Shown one piece after another: positions 26,311 through 34,621 of a stretch of DNA of 64,000 nucleotides. Positions within the stretch are counted from its first letter, which is position 1; each line of letters begins with the position of its first letter. Source of the stretch: Candidatus Thiodiazotropha sp. CDECU1 (GTDB lineage: Bacteria; Pseudomonadota; Gammaproteobacteria; Chromatiales; Chromatiaceae); the NCBI RefSeq assembly GCF_963455295.1, contig NZ_OY734020.1:1550001-1614000 (forward strand), given 5' to 3'. The position numbers and the translations under genes are program-made. The notes under the pieces were generated by a model. It was not told the origin of the DNA, made no database searches, and saw only the letters and a list, made by a program, of their open reading frames with translations.

Positions 26311-27254
26311 TGCCGCTGTTGGAAAAACACGAACATCTGTCTGATCTCTGTCATCGGGTCAAAGTCATGAACGATACCTCCAAGCTTGAAGAGGCATTGC
26401 AGTCAGCACTTGAGGATGATGATCTCAAATCTGTCATGACCCGTGGTGGCTGGCATCGATGGGGTGGCGTGGTCGATGGGGAGTATGCCCCGGTTGCATC
26501 AAACCTGCGGCAATGGGCTGAAGATGTATCTGGTGGTGATGTTGATGAACTGATCTATAGCTATCGGGATAGGGGCTATTTCGTCACTCACCTGGCAGGT
26601 AAGAGTCACTATTTTACCCTGCCTACCGGTGACCGACCGGAGCAGTTTGTACAGATCGAGGTTGAAGAACTGCAAGAGGTGATTGCACGCCCACTGATCG
26701 ATCACGACTGGTTTCCGGAAAGCCTGGAAGAGTTTTTGGATCCCCTCGACTATCCCCAATTGGAACCCGAACCGGTGACACCTCCCTATTACCGATTCCG
26801 ACGCATGATAGAGATGGACAAGCTGCTGGATGCACCAGCTGAAAGCGATCGCAATCTAAACAACCTACGCCGTTTTTTCAATGATTGGCAACACAGCAGC
26901 GCTGGTGATGCTGATCAATTCTGTCGTCAATGGGTGTTGCTGCTGCGTGAGTATCAGGACTCGTATGGCGAGACTCGCTTGAATGCAAGGCCCATGGCGA
27001 AACTGCACGGTGCTTTACCGGAATTGCCGGATGGCGCACTTCTGTCCGGTGCCGCACTGGCCAATGCCATTCACGGTTATGACCGGGAGGTGGGATACCC
27101 ATTCGCCTGGTTCTTCAATATGCTGAGTAGAAAATCGAGTAACTATAGCGTGGCGGAAGCGGTGCTCAAGGATCAGATGGGTGCCTATGATTACCTGCCG
27201 GTGCGAGACCTGAAAGTGTTGCGAGGATGGGAGGAGCGGCCCTATGGGGTCTAA
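26307..27254 (+). CDS. unknown nif-cluster protein (315 residues)
   Basis: Soluble protein coupled to the previous gene by ATGA. It has no signal peptide and no motif I recognise. Noticeable blocks are RGGWHRWGGVVDGEYAPVASN near 45-65, DRGYFVTHLAGKSHYF near 90, and a C-terminal GYDREVGYPFAWFFNMLSR segment. Rich in Trp, Tyr and acidic residues. It closes the nifHDKT-fdx-nifY-LRV transcript, so a nif-related role is likely by context; it is convergent with a hydrolase gene. Confidence 0.65.
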   Translation: MMPLLEKHEHLSDLCHRVKVMNDTSKLEEALQSALEDDDLKSVMTRGGWHRWGGVVDGEYAPVASNLRQWAEDVSGGDVDELIYSYRDRGYFVTHLAGKSHYFTLPTGDRPEQFVQIEVEELQEVIARPLIDHDWFPESLEEFLDPLDYPQLEPEPVTPPYYRFRRMIEMDKLLDAPAESDRNLNNLRRFFNDWQHSSAGDADQFCRQWVLLLREYQDSYGETRLNARPMAKLHGALPELPDGALLSGAALANAIHGYDREVGYPFAWFFNMLSRKSSNYSVAEAVLKDQMGAYDYLPVRDLKVLRGWEERPYGV

Positions 27255-27284
27255 ACCTGTATTCAAGGTATAGAACCGGCATAG

Positions 27285-28172
27285 TTATTGGTCGAGCCGA
27301 TTGGCGATAAGTTGCTGTTGAATCTCTCCCATACGATCAAATGGTAGAGAGAAGTGCCCTTCACCCTCAACCATGTGGAGCTCGCACTCGGGTAAGCTTT
27401 CAGCAAGTGTACGACCATGCAGAATAGGCACAGTCTCATCAGCCGAGCCATGCCAAATTTGTATGGGTATGTCGATATCCCCCAGATCGAATCCCCAGGG
27501 CTGGGTATAGAGGGCCATCTCATGCAATACACCATCGGCCCCTTGACGTATGGCTTCACGAATAGATGCGGTAATCGCAGATCGCACCGTGGAACGATTC
27601 AGAACAGCCGCATCGGCAGCTGGTGCAAAGCCAAGCATCGCTTGATAAATCCACTGGGGCCAGAGTTGCGCCAGCGGTATGACTGCGAAGCGGAAGCCGA
27701 GGTTCGACAACCAAGGTGTGTTACGGATCGATCTGAAATTGATTTGGGCAGGCCAGCGCATGGCATCCAGCAGGGCGGGTTGGTCCAGAGGACCCAGTGG
27801 GCAGACCAAGGTTAATCCGTTCAAGCGTTCTCTACTCTGATGCGCACAGGCCAGGGTGTAGGGACCACCGCCGGAGACGCCAATCAGAAAGAATCGCTCT
27901 AGCTCCAGGATATCGGCCAGGGCCTGTGTATCCGCCGCCCAGTCCATGAGCTGCCGTCCGGGTTTGGGATCTGACAGACCCAGGCCATTCCGGTCTGCAG
28001 CTATCACCCGCAGATTGAATTCACGTGCAGGCTGGTCAAACAGACGCGCCTCGAGACGGGAGCCTGGAAAGCCGTGACAGTAGATAGTCGGCATGCCCTG
28101 CGGGTCTCCATACTCTGCATAGGCGAGTTGCCTACCATCCGGGAGTTTTACCAGGTTCGTCTCACGATTCAT
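27285..28172 (-). CDS. alpha/beta hydrolase
   Basis: A 295-residue alpha/beta-hydrolase fold protein. The oxyanion region is YCHGFPGSR, the nucleophile elbow GVSGGGPY (Ser near residue 100), a likely acid Asp lies in HGSADETVPI, and the catalytic His is in EGEGHFSLPF near the C terminus. The substrate cannot be inferred. It is the only non-nif gene between the nifHDK and nifENX transcripts and is transcribed the opposite way. Confidence 0.9.
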   Translation of the reverse strand: MNRETNLVKLPDGRQLAYAEYGDPQGMPTIYCHGFPGSRLEARLFDQPAREFNLRVIAADRNGLGLSDPKPGRQLMDWAADTQALADILELERFFLIGVSGGGPYTLACAHQSRERLNGLTLVCPLGPLDQPALLDAMRWPAQINFRSIRNTPWLSNLGFRFAVIPLAQLWPQWIYQAMLGFAPAADAAVLNRSTVRSAITASIREAIRQGADGVLHEMALYTQPWGFDLGDIDIPIQIWHGSADETVPILHGRTLAESLPECELHMVEGEGHFSLPFDRMGEIQQQLIANRLDQ

Positions 28173-28311
28173 CGACTTTTGCTCGATCTCACTCTATTGC
28201 TATGCATGACAGTCGGGAACTATACAGGGTGATTCATACCGGTCTTTAGCACCCAAAATCAAGGCTATGAATGGAGGATATTTGAATAGATAGCAATGCG
28301 ACGTTTATCTT

Positions 28312-28332
28312 TGTCGTGTTTGCTACAAGACA
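28312..28332 (+). promoter_or_regulatory. two overlapping NifA enhancers upstream of nifE
   Basis: TGTCGTGTTTGCTACA (28312-28327) and TGTTTGCTACAAGACA (28317-28332) each fit TGT-N10-ACA and are offset by 5 bp, about half a helical turn. They end ~41 bp before the -24 element, closer than usual. Confidence 0.65.
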
Positions 28333-28372
28333 AAGATAAAAAATATTCAATAAAAACAACAGGGTGAATGGT

Positions 28373-28387
28373 GGCATATCGATTGCA
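28373..28387 (+). promoter_or_regulatory. sigma-54 promoter of nifENX
   Basis: GGCATATCGATTGCA has GG (28373-28374) and GC (28385-28386) separated by 10 bp, 40 bp upstream of the nifE ATG. Confidence 0.88.
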
Positions 28388-28426
28388 TAAGAGTATGCAT
28401 CAGACAGTTTGAGTGATTGCCAAACC

Positions 28427-29830
28427 ATGAAACAGAAAGATATCGCAGCCCTGCTGGACGAGCCGGCCTGTTCTCACAACAAGAAATCCAAGTCCGGTTG
28501 CGCCAAGCCCAAGCCTGGTGCCACCGCGGGTGGTTGCGCATTCGATGGCGCTCAGATCGCACTCCTGCCGATCGCCGATGTGGCCCATATCGTTCACGGC
28601 TCCATCGCCTGTGCCGGCAGTTCCTGGGACAACCGGGGCACCAGATCGAGCGGCTCGCGACTCTTCCGCATCGGCATGACCACCGATCTCACCGAACAGG
28701 ATGTGATCATGGGGCGTGGCGAGAAGCGCCTGTTTCACTCCATCAAGCAGGCCGTGGAGACCCACGAGCCCGCTGCTGTTTTTGTTTATAACACCTGCGT
28801 TCCCGCCCTGATCGGCGACGATGTCGAGGCGGTCTGCAAAGCGGCCGAGGAGCGCTGGGGTACGAAGGTTGTGCCGGTGGATGCGGCCGGTTTCTACGGC
28901 ACCAAGAACCTGGGTAACCGCATCGCCGGCGAGGCGATGGTGAAGTATGTCTGCGGTACCCGGGAGCCCGATCCCCTGCCCGAAGCGACGAAAGAGATGG
29001 GGCACAGGATTCACGACATCACCCTGGTGGGTGAGTACAACATCGCAGGTGAGCTCTGGCATGTACTGCCGCTGCTGGATGAGCTTGGTCTGCGGGTGCT
29101 CTGTACCCTCTCCGGCGATGCCCGCTTCCGCGAGGTGCAGACCATGCACCGCTCCAAAGCCAACATGATGGTCTGCTCCAAGGCGATGATCAACGTGGCG
29201 AGAAAGCTGCAGGATGCCTTCGGCACCCCCTGGTTCGAGGGTAGCTTTTATGGTGTCAGGGATGTCTCCCAGGCCCTGCGGGATTTTGCCCGCCTGATCG
29301 ATGATGATGACCTGACTCAACGCACCGAGGCCCTGATCGCCCGCGAAGAGACAAGGATCGACCAGGCCCTGGAGCCCTGGCGCGAGAAATTGCGGGGTCG
29401 CAGGGTACTGCTCTACACCGGTGGGGTGAAGTCCTGGTCGGTGATCGCAGCGCTACAGGATCTCGGCATGGAGGTGGTGGCCACCGGCACCAAGAAGTCC
29501 ACCGAAGAGGACAAGGCCCGCATCCGCGAATTGATGGGAGAAGAGGCGGTCATGCTGGAGGATGGTAATCCTCGGGCGCTGATCGACATGGTGCGCAAGC
29601 GCAACGTGGATGTGCTGATCGCCGGCGGGCGCAATATGTACACCGCCCTCAAGGCGCGTATCCCCTTTCTCGATATCAACCAGGAGCGTGAGTTCGGCTA
29701 CGCCGGCTATACCGGCATGATCGAGTTGGCGCGCCAGTTGGTATTGACCATCGAGAGTCCGATCTGGCAGCAGGTCAGGATTCCGGCGCCCTGGGCGAGT
29801 GCTGCCATTCAAGCGGAGGCGAGCCAATGA
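28427..29830 (+). CDS. nifE: NifE, FeMo-co scaffold subunit
   Basis: NifE pairs with NifN to form the scaffold on which NifB-co is converted to FeMo-co. The 467-residue product keeps C37 (TAGGC) and C62 ([10 protein letters not shown]) at Azotobacter positions for the interface [4Fe-4S] cluster, and [13 protein letters not shown] for the next Cys. ATG 28427 lies ~30 bp after the expected transcription start; a TTG at 28409 is possible. The 3' end overlaps nifN by 4 bp. Confidence 0.98.
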   Translation: MKQKDIAALLDEPACSHNKKSKSGCAKPKPGATAGGCAFDGAQIALLPIADVAHIVHGSIACAGSSWDNRGTRSSGSRLFRIGMTTDLTEQDVIMGRGEKRLFHSIKQAVETHEPAAVFVYNTCVPALIGDDVEAVCKAAEERWGTKVVPVDAAGFYGTKNLGNRIAGEAMVKYVCGTREPDPLPEATKEMGHRIHDITLVGEYNIAGELWHVLPLLDELGLRVLCTLSGDARFREVQTMHRSKANMMVCSKAMINVARKLQDAFGTPWFEGSFYGVRDVSQALRDFARLIDDDDLTQRTEALIAREETRIDQALEPWREKLRGRRVLLYTGGVKSWSVIAALQDLGMEVVATGTKKSTEEDKARIRELMGEEAVMLEDGNPRALIDMVRKRNVDVLIAGGRNMYTALKARIPFLDINQEREFGYAGYTGMIELARQLVLTIESPIWQQVRIPAPWASAAIQAEASQ

Positions 29831-31248
29831 CCGAAATCATCAAACGCAACAAGGCCCTCTCCGTCAGCCCGCTGAAGGCGAGCCAGACCATTGGCGCGGC
29901 ACTGGCGTTTCTCGGTTTTCACCGGGCGATTCCCATGTTGCACGGCTCTCAGGGTTGCACCGCCTTCGGCAAGGTCTTTTTCGTGCGTCACTTCCGTGAG
30001 CCGATTCCCCTGCAGACCACTGCCATGGATCAGGTGACCACTGTCATGGGTTCCGAAGATAGCGTGGTGGAGGGACTGAAGACCATCGCCGGCAAGAATC
30101 AACCGTCGCTGTTGGGCGTGCCCACAACCGGGCTCTCCGAGACCCAGGGCAGTGATCTGCGCATGGCGGTAAAGATATTTCGCCAGAAGTATCCGGAGTT
30201 CGATGGGATCCCCGTTGTACCTGTCGCCACCCCCGACTACTCCGGCTGTCTCGAGACCGGATTCGCCAAGGCGGTGGAGGCGATCATTCGCACCATTGTG
30301 CCCGCAGCGGACGATGCGGGTACCCAGCCGGGGCGCCGTCGCCGCCAGGTCAATATCCTGGCCGGTTCCTGTTTGACCCCCGGCGACCTGGAAGAGTTGA
30401 AGGAGATCGTCGAGGCCTTCGGTCTGCGTCCGGTGGTGATTCCCGATCTGTCGGACTCCCTCGACGGACATCTGGATGAAGGGGATTTCTCGCCACTGAC
30501 CATTGGCGGTGCTCCGGTTTCCGAACTGTTGACCCTGGGTGACGGGATTGCCTCGCTGGTTATCGGTCATTCGATGAATAAATCGGCCGATGTGTTGAAG
30601 GAGCTGAGCGGCGTGCCCGATTATCGCTTCGATCATCTGATGGGGCTCGAGGCTATCGATTCATTCATTCAAACCCTGCATCAGATCTCCGGCGAGCCGG
30701 TGCCGGCAAAGCTGGAGCGCCAACGGGCCCAACTGCAGGATGCCATGCTCGATACCCACTTCATGCTGGGTATGGGTCGCTTTGCCCTGGCCGCCGATCC
30801 CGATCTGTTGAACGGTTTTTCTCAGCTGCTTGCGGGTGTGGGGGCGGAGACGGTGGCGGCCGTCTCTCCGGTCAATGCGCCGGTACTGCAGAACTGCGCG
30901 GCGGAACAGGTGAAGATCGGTGATCTTGAGGATCTTGAAATAATTGCGGAAGCCAATGGTGCCGAGATATTGATCGCCAACTCCCACGGTGTCGAGAGCG
31001 CCGAGCGCCTGGGTATCCCACTCCTGCGCGCCGGCTTTCCCCAGTACGACACCCTGGGTGGTTATCAGAAGACCTGGATCGGCTACCGGGGTACGCGCCA
31101 GACCCTGTTCGACCTGGCCAACATCATGCTGAACCTGGAGAAGGGTGAGATTCATCCCTATCGCTCTCTGCTTGCACAGAAACCGGAATACCGGGAGGTG
31201 GCCCATGAGCCTGACGAGACGACTGCAGCTGGTGGGCTGCAACACTGA
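29827..31248 (+). CDS. nifN: NifN, FeMo-co scaffold subunit
   Basis: A 473-residue NifN that together with NifE resembles NifDK. C44 in [15 protein letters not shown] matches the Azotobacter cluster ligand. It has the NifK-like blocks [16 protein letters not shown] and [11 protein letters not shown]-type [12 protein letters not shown]. It starts within the nifE stop (ATGA) and its 3' end overlaps nifX by 44 bp, so the three are tightly coupled. Confidence 0.98.
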   Translation: MTEIIKRNKALSVSPLKASQTIGAALAFLGFHRAIPMLHGSQGCTAFGKVFFVRHFREPIPLQTTAMDQVTTVMGSEDSVVEGLKTIAGKNQPSLLGVPTTGLSETQGSDLRMAVKIFRQKYPEFDGIPVVPVATPDYSGCLETGFAKAVEAIIRTIVPAADDAGTQPGRRRRQVNILAGSCLTPGDLEELKEIVEAFGLRPVVIPDLSDSLDGHLDEGDFSPLTIGGAPVSELLTLGDGIASLVIGHSMNKSADVLKELSGVPDYRFDHLMGLEAIDSFIQTLHQISGEPVPAKLERQRAQLQDAMLDTHFMLGMGRFALAADPDLLNGFSQLLAGVGAETVAAVSPVNAPVLQNCAAEQVKIGDLEDLEIIAEANGAEILIANSHGVESAERLGIPLLRAGFPQYDTLGGYQKTWIGYRGTRQTLFDLANIMLNLEKGEIHPYRSLLAQKPEYREVAHEPDETTAAGGLQH

Positions 31249-31690
31249 GGATCGGTGGATGTCGACCGCGCTCAAGGTGGCCTTTGCCACCAGTGACATG
31301 AAACATGTGGATCAGCACTTCGGCGCTGCCCAGTCCTTTGCCATCTATGCCTTCGATCAAGAGAAGATTTGCCTGGTCGAGGCGATGGAGTTCGGCAAGC
31401 TCGATATGGATGGTAATGAGGATAAGCTGGCGGCAAAGATAAAAGCCCTGGACGGCTGCATCGCTGTCTACAGCCAGGCGGTTGGAGCTTCCGCCATCAA
31501 TCAATTGAAGGCCAAGGGTATACAACCGGTAAAGATTTCACCGGGGGCAGTGATCAGCCATCTGCTGCTTACCCTGCAGGATGAGCTGAGGCAGGGGCCT
31601 GGCAGTTGGCTGGCGCGGGCGATCCAGAATGCGATGCCTGCCGATCCTTCGCGCTTCGACCAGATGGAAGTCGATGGCTGGGAAGAGTGA
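31205..31690 (+). CDS. nifX: NifX, FeMo-co/NifB-co binding carrier
   Basis: NifX binds NifB-co and a FeMo-co precursor and exchanges them with NifEN. The 161-residue product has the NifX core from [23 protein letters not shown] (split near residue 22-45) with the conserved DQHFG, and ends in a longer [10 protein letters not shown] tail. ATG 31205 inside nifN is preferred because [10 protein letters not shown] is the usual N terminus. A cluster of REP-like repeats follows. Confidence 0.95.
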   Translation: MSLTRRLQLVGCNTEDRWMSTALKVAFATSDMKHVDQHFGAAQSFAIYAFDQEKICLVEAMEFGKLDMDGNEDKLAAKIKALDGCIAVYSQAVGASAINQLKAKGIQPVKISPGAVISHLLLTLQDELRQGPGSWLARAIQNAMPADPSRFDQMEVDGWEE

Positions 31691-31720
31691 GTCCAGACCG
31701 CAAATGAACGCAAATGGAAT

Positions 31721-31867
31721 CGGTGCGGCAAGCCGCACCCTACGGTAGGTTTACCAACAAAATATGAATCGAGCGTAGGGTGCGGCTTGCCGCACCATGA
31801 CTGGATGCAACGATGGCAGTTATTAATGCGCGTAGGCTGTGGCTTGCCGCACCATGACAGGATGCAA
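31721..31867. repeat. REP-like cluster (GCGGC type) after nifX
   Basis: Three palindromic units: 31721-31744, 31774-31810 and 31831-31867. The last two are direct repeats with conserved flanks (CACCATGAC(T/A)GGATGCAA); the first is inverted. The core is GTAGGGTGCGGC...GCCGCACC. They separate nifX from the RseC-like gene and could terminate or stabilise the nifENX message. Confidence 0.75.
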
Positions 31868-31869
31868 AG

Positions 31870-32370
31870 ATGACAGATTGTATGAGCGAAAGCACCACAA
31901 TGCTCGAAGAGACCGCACGGGTCATCGATGTGAAGGATGGCATGCTGCTGGCGGAGACCGAGAGCCGCAGTGGCTGTAACCACTGCAGCACCAGCAGCAG
32001 CTGCACGACATCTGTTGTCGCCAAGCTCTTTGGTGTGAAACGTAATCGTCTGGTGATGGTGAACAGTCTCGGTGCCAAGCCGGGGGACCAAGTCTTGATA
32101 GGTATACCCGATGTACTGCTGGTGCGGGCTTCTGTGATGGCCTACCTGGTGCCGTTGTTATTGATGTTGGGTTTTACGGCGCTGGGTGATGGCATCGGTT
32201 TGGCAACGATCTGGTTGAGTTTGCTGGCCCTGTGCGGGTTGGCTTGCGGTTTTTTTATAGTCTATCGGGTAACCCGTGGGTGGTCGTCGCAACGCTATAA
32301 ACCTCGACTGTTGAAGGTTGTGGCGGGTGACTGTCAGCGGCTTAAGTTACCGACATTAACTAGGAGTTAG
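31870..32370 (+). CDS. RseC/MucC-type membrane protein in the nif cluster
   Basis: A 166-residue inner-membrane protein of the SoxR-reducing-system/RseC family. The N-terminal soluble part has a Cys motif (SGCNHCSTSSSCTTS, C-x2-C-x5-C) and the second half has two transmembrane helices (MAYLVPLLLMLGF and WLSLLALCGLACGFFIVY). RseC homologues accompany Rnf/Rsx electron-transport complexes, which in diazotrophs supply low-potential electrons (family knowledge). No rnf genes are visible here. ATG 31882 is an alternative start. Confidence 0.85.
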   Translation: MTDCMSESTTMLEETARVIDVKDGMLLAETESRSGCNHCSTSSSCTTSVVAKLFGVKRNRLVMVNSLGAKPGDQVLIGIPDVLLVRASVMAYLVPLLLMLGFTALGDGIGLATIWLSLLALCGLACGFFIVYRVTRGWSSQRYKPRLLKVVAGDCQRLKLPTLTRS

Positions 32371-32374
32371 AGCA

Positions 32375-32848
32375 ATGAGTGAAGCAGTCGCGGACGTGTT
32401 AGAGGACGATCCGGTTCTGGAAACGGATTTCGCCAAAGAGATGGTAAGACAGATGCGTGCCATCGATACCTATGGCACATACGACAACTGGCCGGTGAGC
32501 AAGATCCTCGAGCCCTTTGTTCTCACCAAGGAGAAGAAGCGGGATATTCCGGTGATCGGTGATCCGGATGAGATCACCATGGCACGGGTCAAGGCTTTCT
32601 ATAATGCAATCTCCGCCATGATCGAGAAAGAGTGTGGCTTGATGGCGGTGCCGATGATGAACCTGACTCACGAAGGATTCGGTCGCTCACTCATAACGGT
32701 AGGCAAACTTGTGGTGATGGATAAGACCCTGCGTGATATGCATCGCTTTGGATTTCCGAGTCTTTCAAAGATGAAGGATGAGGCGGACAAACTGCTTTCG
32801 GTGGCCCTGGAGATTATCGGCCAATACCCGAAAGTGGCGGGTATGTAA
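32375..32848 (+). CDS. NifX-associated nitrogen fixation protein (DUF269 family)
   Basis: A 157-residue protein of the family that always follows nifX (PF03270). Recognisable blocks are FAKEMVRQMRAIDTYGTYDNW and KSKE-type CGLMAVPMMNLTHEGFGR and LVVMDKTLRDMHRFGF. Biochemical role unknown; co-occurrence with nifENX implies cofactor maturation. TTAGGAGTTAGAGCA precedes the ATG. It is followed 13 bp later by the DUF683-like gene. Confidence 0.93.
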   Translation: MSEAVADVLEDDPVLETDFAKEMVRQMRAIDTYGTYDNWPVSKILEPFVLTKEKKRDIPVIGDPDEITMARVKAFYNAISAMIEKECGLMAVPMMNLTHEGFGRSLITVGKLVVMDKTLRDMHRFGFPSLSKMKDEADKLLSVALEIIGQYPKVAGM

Positions 32849-32861
32849 GGAGGTGTCCTTG

Positions 32862-33077
32862 ATGAGCCCTGAAGAGTTGAAGGCCTTGAACAAGGCGGCC
32901 AAGCGCGCCAAGCGTATTGCAACAGAGAAGGCGGGTGAGCTGCATGATCTGGTCGAGGATCGCCTGCCGGCTGCGTATGAAGAGATTCCGGTCATGGCCC
33001 AGGCGACCTATGACGCCTGTGTGGCATGGGCGGAGGCGGATGCTGCCTGCAAAGCGGCTGAAACCGAAGCGAGTTGA
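32862..33077 (+). CDS. CCE_0567/DUF683 family small helical metalloprotein
   Basis: A 71-residue, almost entirely helical protein, MSPEELKALNKAAKRAKRIA...LHDLVEDRLPAAYEEI. It matches the DUF683 Rop-like family that lies between the NifX-associated gene and FdxB in many nif clusters. Homologues form helical dimers and have been reported to bind metal. A strong TAAGGAGGTG ribosome site precedes it. Its function in nitrogen fixation is undefined. Confidence 0.88.
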   Translation: MSPEELKALNKAAKRAKRIATEKAGELHDLVEDRLPAAYEEIPVMAQATYDACVAWAEADAACKAAETEAS

Positions 33078-33087
33078 GGTAATAGCA

Positions 33088-33432
33088 ATGATGATGATTA
33101 CAGGATTAACCCGGGGCGGTGAGGCCTATACGCCTGCCTTCGTAATGGAGATCAATCAGCAGAACTGCATCGGATGCGGCCGCTGTTTCAAGGTCTGCCC
33201 GCGTGAGGTCTTCGATCTGATCGATCGGGATGAGGTCGAGGGATTGTTGGCCGATGATGACGATTACGATGATGACGACATGTATGGCGATGACGATGAT
33301 GACGGTTTCTCCGATGACACCGCCATGGTCATGAGTCTCAAGGACGCCCTGGATTGCATCGGCTGCGGCTCCTGTGCCCGTATCTGTCCGAAGAAGTGTT
33401 TCACCCACGAGCCCCAGACCGCCGCGGCCTGA
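33088..33432 (+). CDS. fdxB: ferredoxin III, nif-specific (FdxB), with acidic insert
   Basis: A 114-residue dicluster ferredoxin with C27-C30-C33-C37 (CIGCGRCFKVC) and C90-C93-C96-C100 (CIGCGSCARIC). The N terminus MITGLTRGGEAYTPAFV is the family signature. Between the clusters, residues ~56-77 are an Asp-rich stretch with 15 Asp in 22 residues, longer than I expect for FdxB. It is positioned as in Azotobacter, after the nifX-associated genes. Likely an electron carrier for cofactor maturation or nitrogenase. Confidence 0.93.
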   Translation: MMMITGLTRGGEAYTPAFVMEINQQNCIGCGRCFKVCPREVFDLIDRDEVEGLLADDDDYDDDDMYGDDDDDGFSDDTAMVMSLKDALDCIGCGSCARICPKKCFTHEPQTAAA

Positions 33433-33446
33433 GCAGGAGTCCAGTT

Positions 33447-33773
33447 ATGCCAAAACCGCAGAAACATGTATTCGTTTGTGTGCAGAATCGCCCACCGGGT
33501 CATCCGCGTCCCTCCTGCAGCCAGAAGAGATGTATCGAGGTAGCGGAGGAGTTCTACTGGCATCTGCAGGAGCGTCAGCTCTTCGACAAGGTGCAGGTGA
33601 CCACCACCGGATGTCTCGGTCCCTGCAGCGAGGGGCCATCGGTGCTGGTATATCCCGAAGGAGTCATGTACGGTGGCATCGATAAGGCCGATGTGGCGGC
33701 CATCTTTGACGAACACCTGCAGAATGATCAGCCAGTAGAACGCCTGCAAGTCTCCAAGGAGTTTTGGGGATGA
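33447..33773 (+). CDS. fesI: thioredoxin-like [2Fe-2S] ferredoxin (Shethna protein I type)
   Basis: A 108-residue protein of the thioredoxin-fold ferredoxin family, PKPQKHVFVCVQNRPPGHP...SC and TTTGCLGPCSEGPSVLVYPEG. Cluster ligands are C11, C24, C56 and C60. Homologues include Shethna protein I of Azotobacter and the Clostridium pasteurianum [2Fe-2S] ferredoxin, which interacts with MoFe protein. ATG 33447 is preceded by CAGGAG. It is 14 bp after fdxB, in the same operon. Confidence 0.9.
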   Translation: MPKPQKHVFVCVQNRPPGHPRPSCSQKRCIEVAEEFYWHLQERQLFDKVQVTTTGCLGPCSEGPSVLVYPEGVMYGGIDKADVAAIFDEHLQNDQPVERLQVSKEFWG

Positions 33774-33817
33774 GTGGATGTTAGCCTCCATCCATCTGCA
33801 TCATGAGGAGAACCCAG

Positions 33818-34192
33818 ATGGATGAGTCTGTCGCCGTGCGCTTTTACAAAATCGAGGTCCTGGCGGACCGGATCTTTGATCGTCTCTATCAGGAGGTCAT
33901 GAGACTGGGGTTCGGCACGCAAGAGATCTCCCTGAAACGTCCCCATGAGGCTAGCTATCGCCTGGAACGCGATCCCGCAACCTGTGAGTACAGTCTGGTC
34001 GGAGACTGGCTGAGTGAGCAGGGCATGAAACTCGGCACCCTGTTGTTCCATGCGGATGGCAGCTTCTTCGTGGAGCAGGATGTGGTGCGTCCCCATCCCA
34101 AGCAGAGTGGCTGGTTTGTGGAGGCGGTCAACGCCTGGGGCAAGGGAGACAATATCAAGGCGGAGGCCAGATTATTGGCAATGCCCGAATAA
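33818..34192 (+). CDS. nif-operon protein of unknown function, paralogue of 39,623 gene
   Basis: A 124-residue soluble protein, MDESVAVRFYKIEVLADRIFD..., with the strongly conserved middle LLFHADGSFFVEQDVVRPHP and a C-terminal WFVEAVNAWG. A second gene at 39623 aligns without gaps at 72 of 124 positions (about 58 percent, counted by hand). I recognise no domain. It is in the nifENX-fdxB-fesI transcript (ATGAGGAGAA ribosome site), so a nif role is likely by context. Confidence 0.75.
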   Translation: MDESVAVRFYKIEVLADRIFDRLYQEVMRLGFGTQEISLKRPHEASYRLERDPATCEYSLVGDWLSEQGMKLGTLLFHADGSFFVEQDVVRPHPKQSGWFVEAVNAWGKGDNIKAEARLLAMPE

Positions 34193-34195
34193 AAA

Positions 34196-34609
34196 ATGGA
34201 TTACCGCGTCATTCTCTATCACAAGCAGGCCACGAGTGCCCGCACACGTTTCCTGCGTCTGCAAAACAGCAGCGTCTGTCTGTTTGATCCTATCCCGATG
34301 CCGGCCGCCCTGCTGGATAGAGTGGAGAGCAATACCATCAATCATCCTGCGTCGATTTTGCAGGATGCTGAGCGGCGCTTGGATTTTCCTGCTGGCTGTT
34401 TGAAGGCGGAAGGAGAGTATCGACATACGGTCGAGGTTCCCGGGCAGACCATCCAAGTCATACTTGCGGCGATCACAACGGTGGACCCACCTTTCGCAGA
34501 GGCCGAAAAAAACGGTGCCGGTTTTATCGATCTGACCCAGGCACGGGGATTGCCCGAGATTGAGCTGCAGTTGTTGCGTTGTGCCTATGAACTTGTACTG
34601 GGCGGCTAA
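34196..34609 (+). CDS. unknown protein at end of the nifENX transcript
   Basis: A 137-residue protein, MDYRVILYHKQATSARTRFLRLQ..., four bases after the preceding stop. It contains an IPMPAALLDRVESNT segment and a C-terminal FIDLTQARGLPEIELQLLRCAYELVLGG part. No motif of known function and no signal peptide. It ends 13 bp before the convergent regulator gene. Possibly nif-linked by position. Confidence 0.55.
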   Translation: MDYRVILYHKQATSARTRFLRLQNSSVCLFDPIPMPAALLDRVESNTINHPASILQDAERRLDFPAGCLKAEGEYRHTVEVPGQTIQVILAAITTVDPPFAEAEKNGAGFIDLTQARGLPEIELQLLRCAYELVLGG

Positions 34610-34621
34610 AGGCTCCACAAC

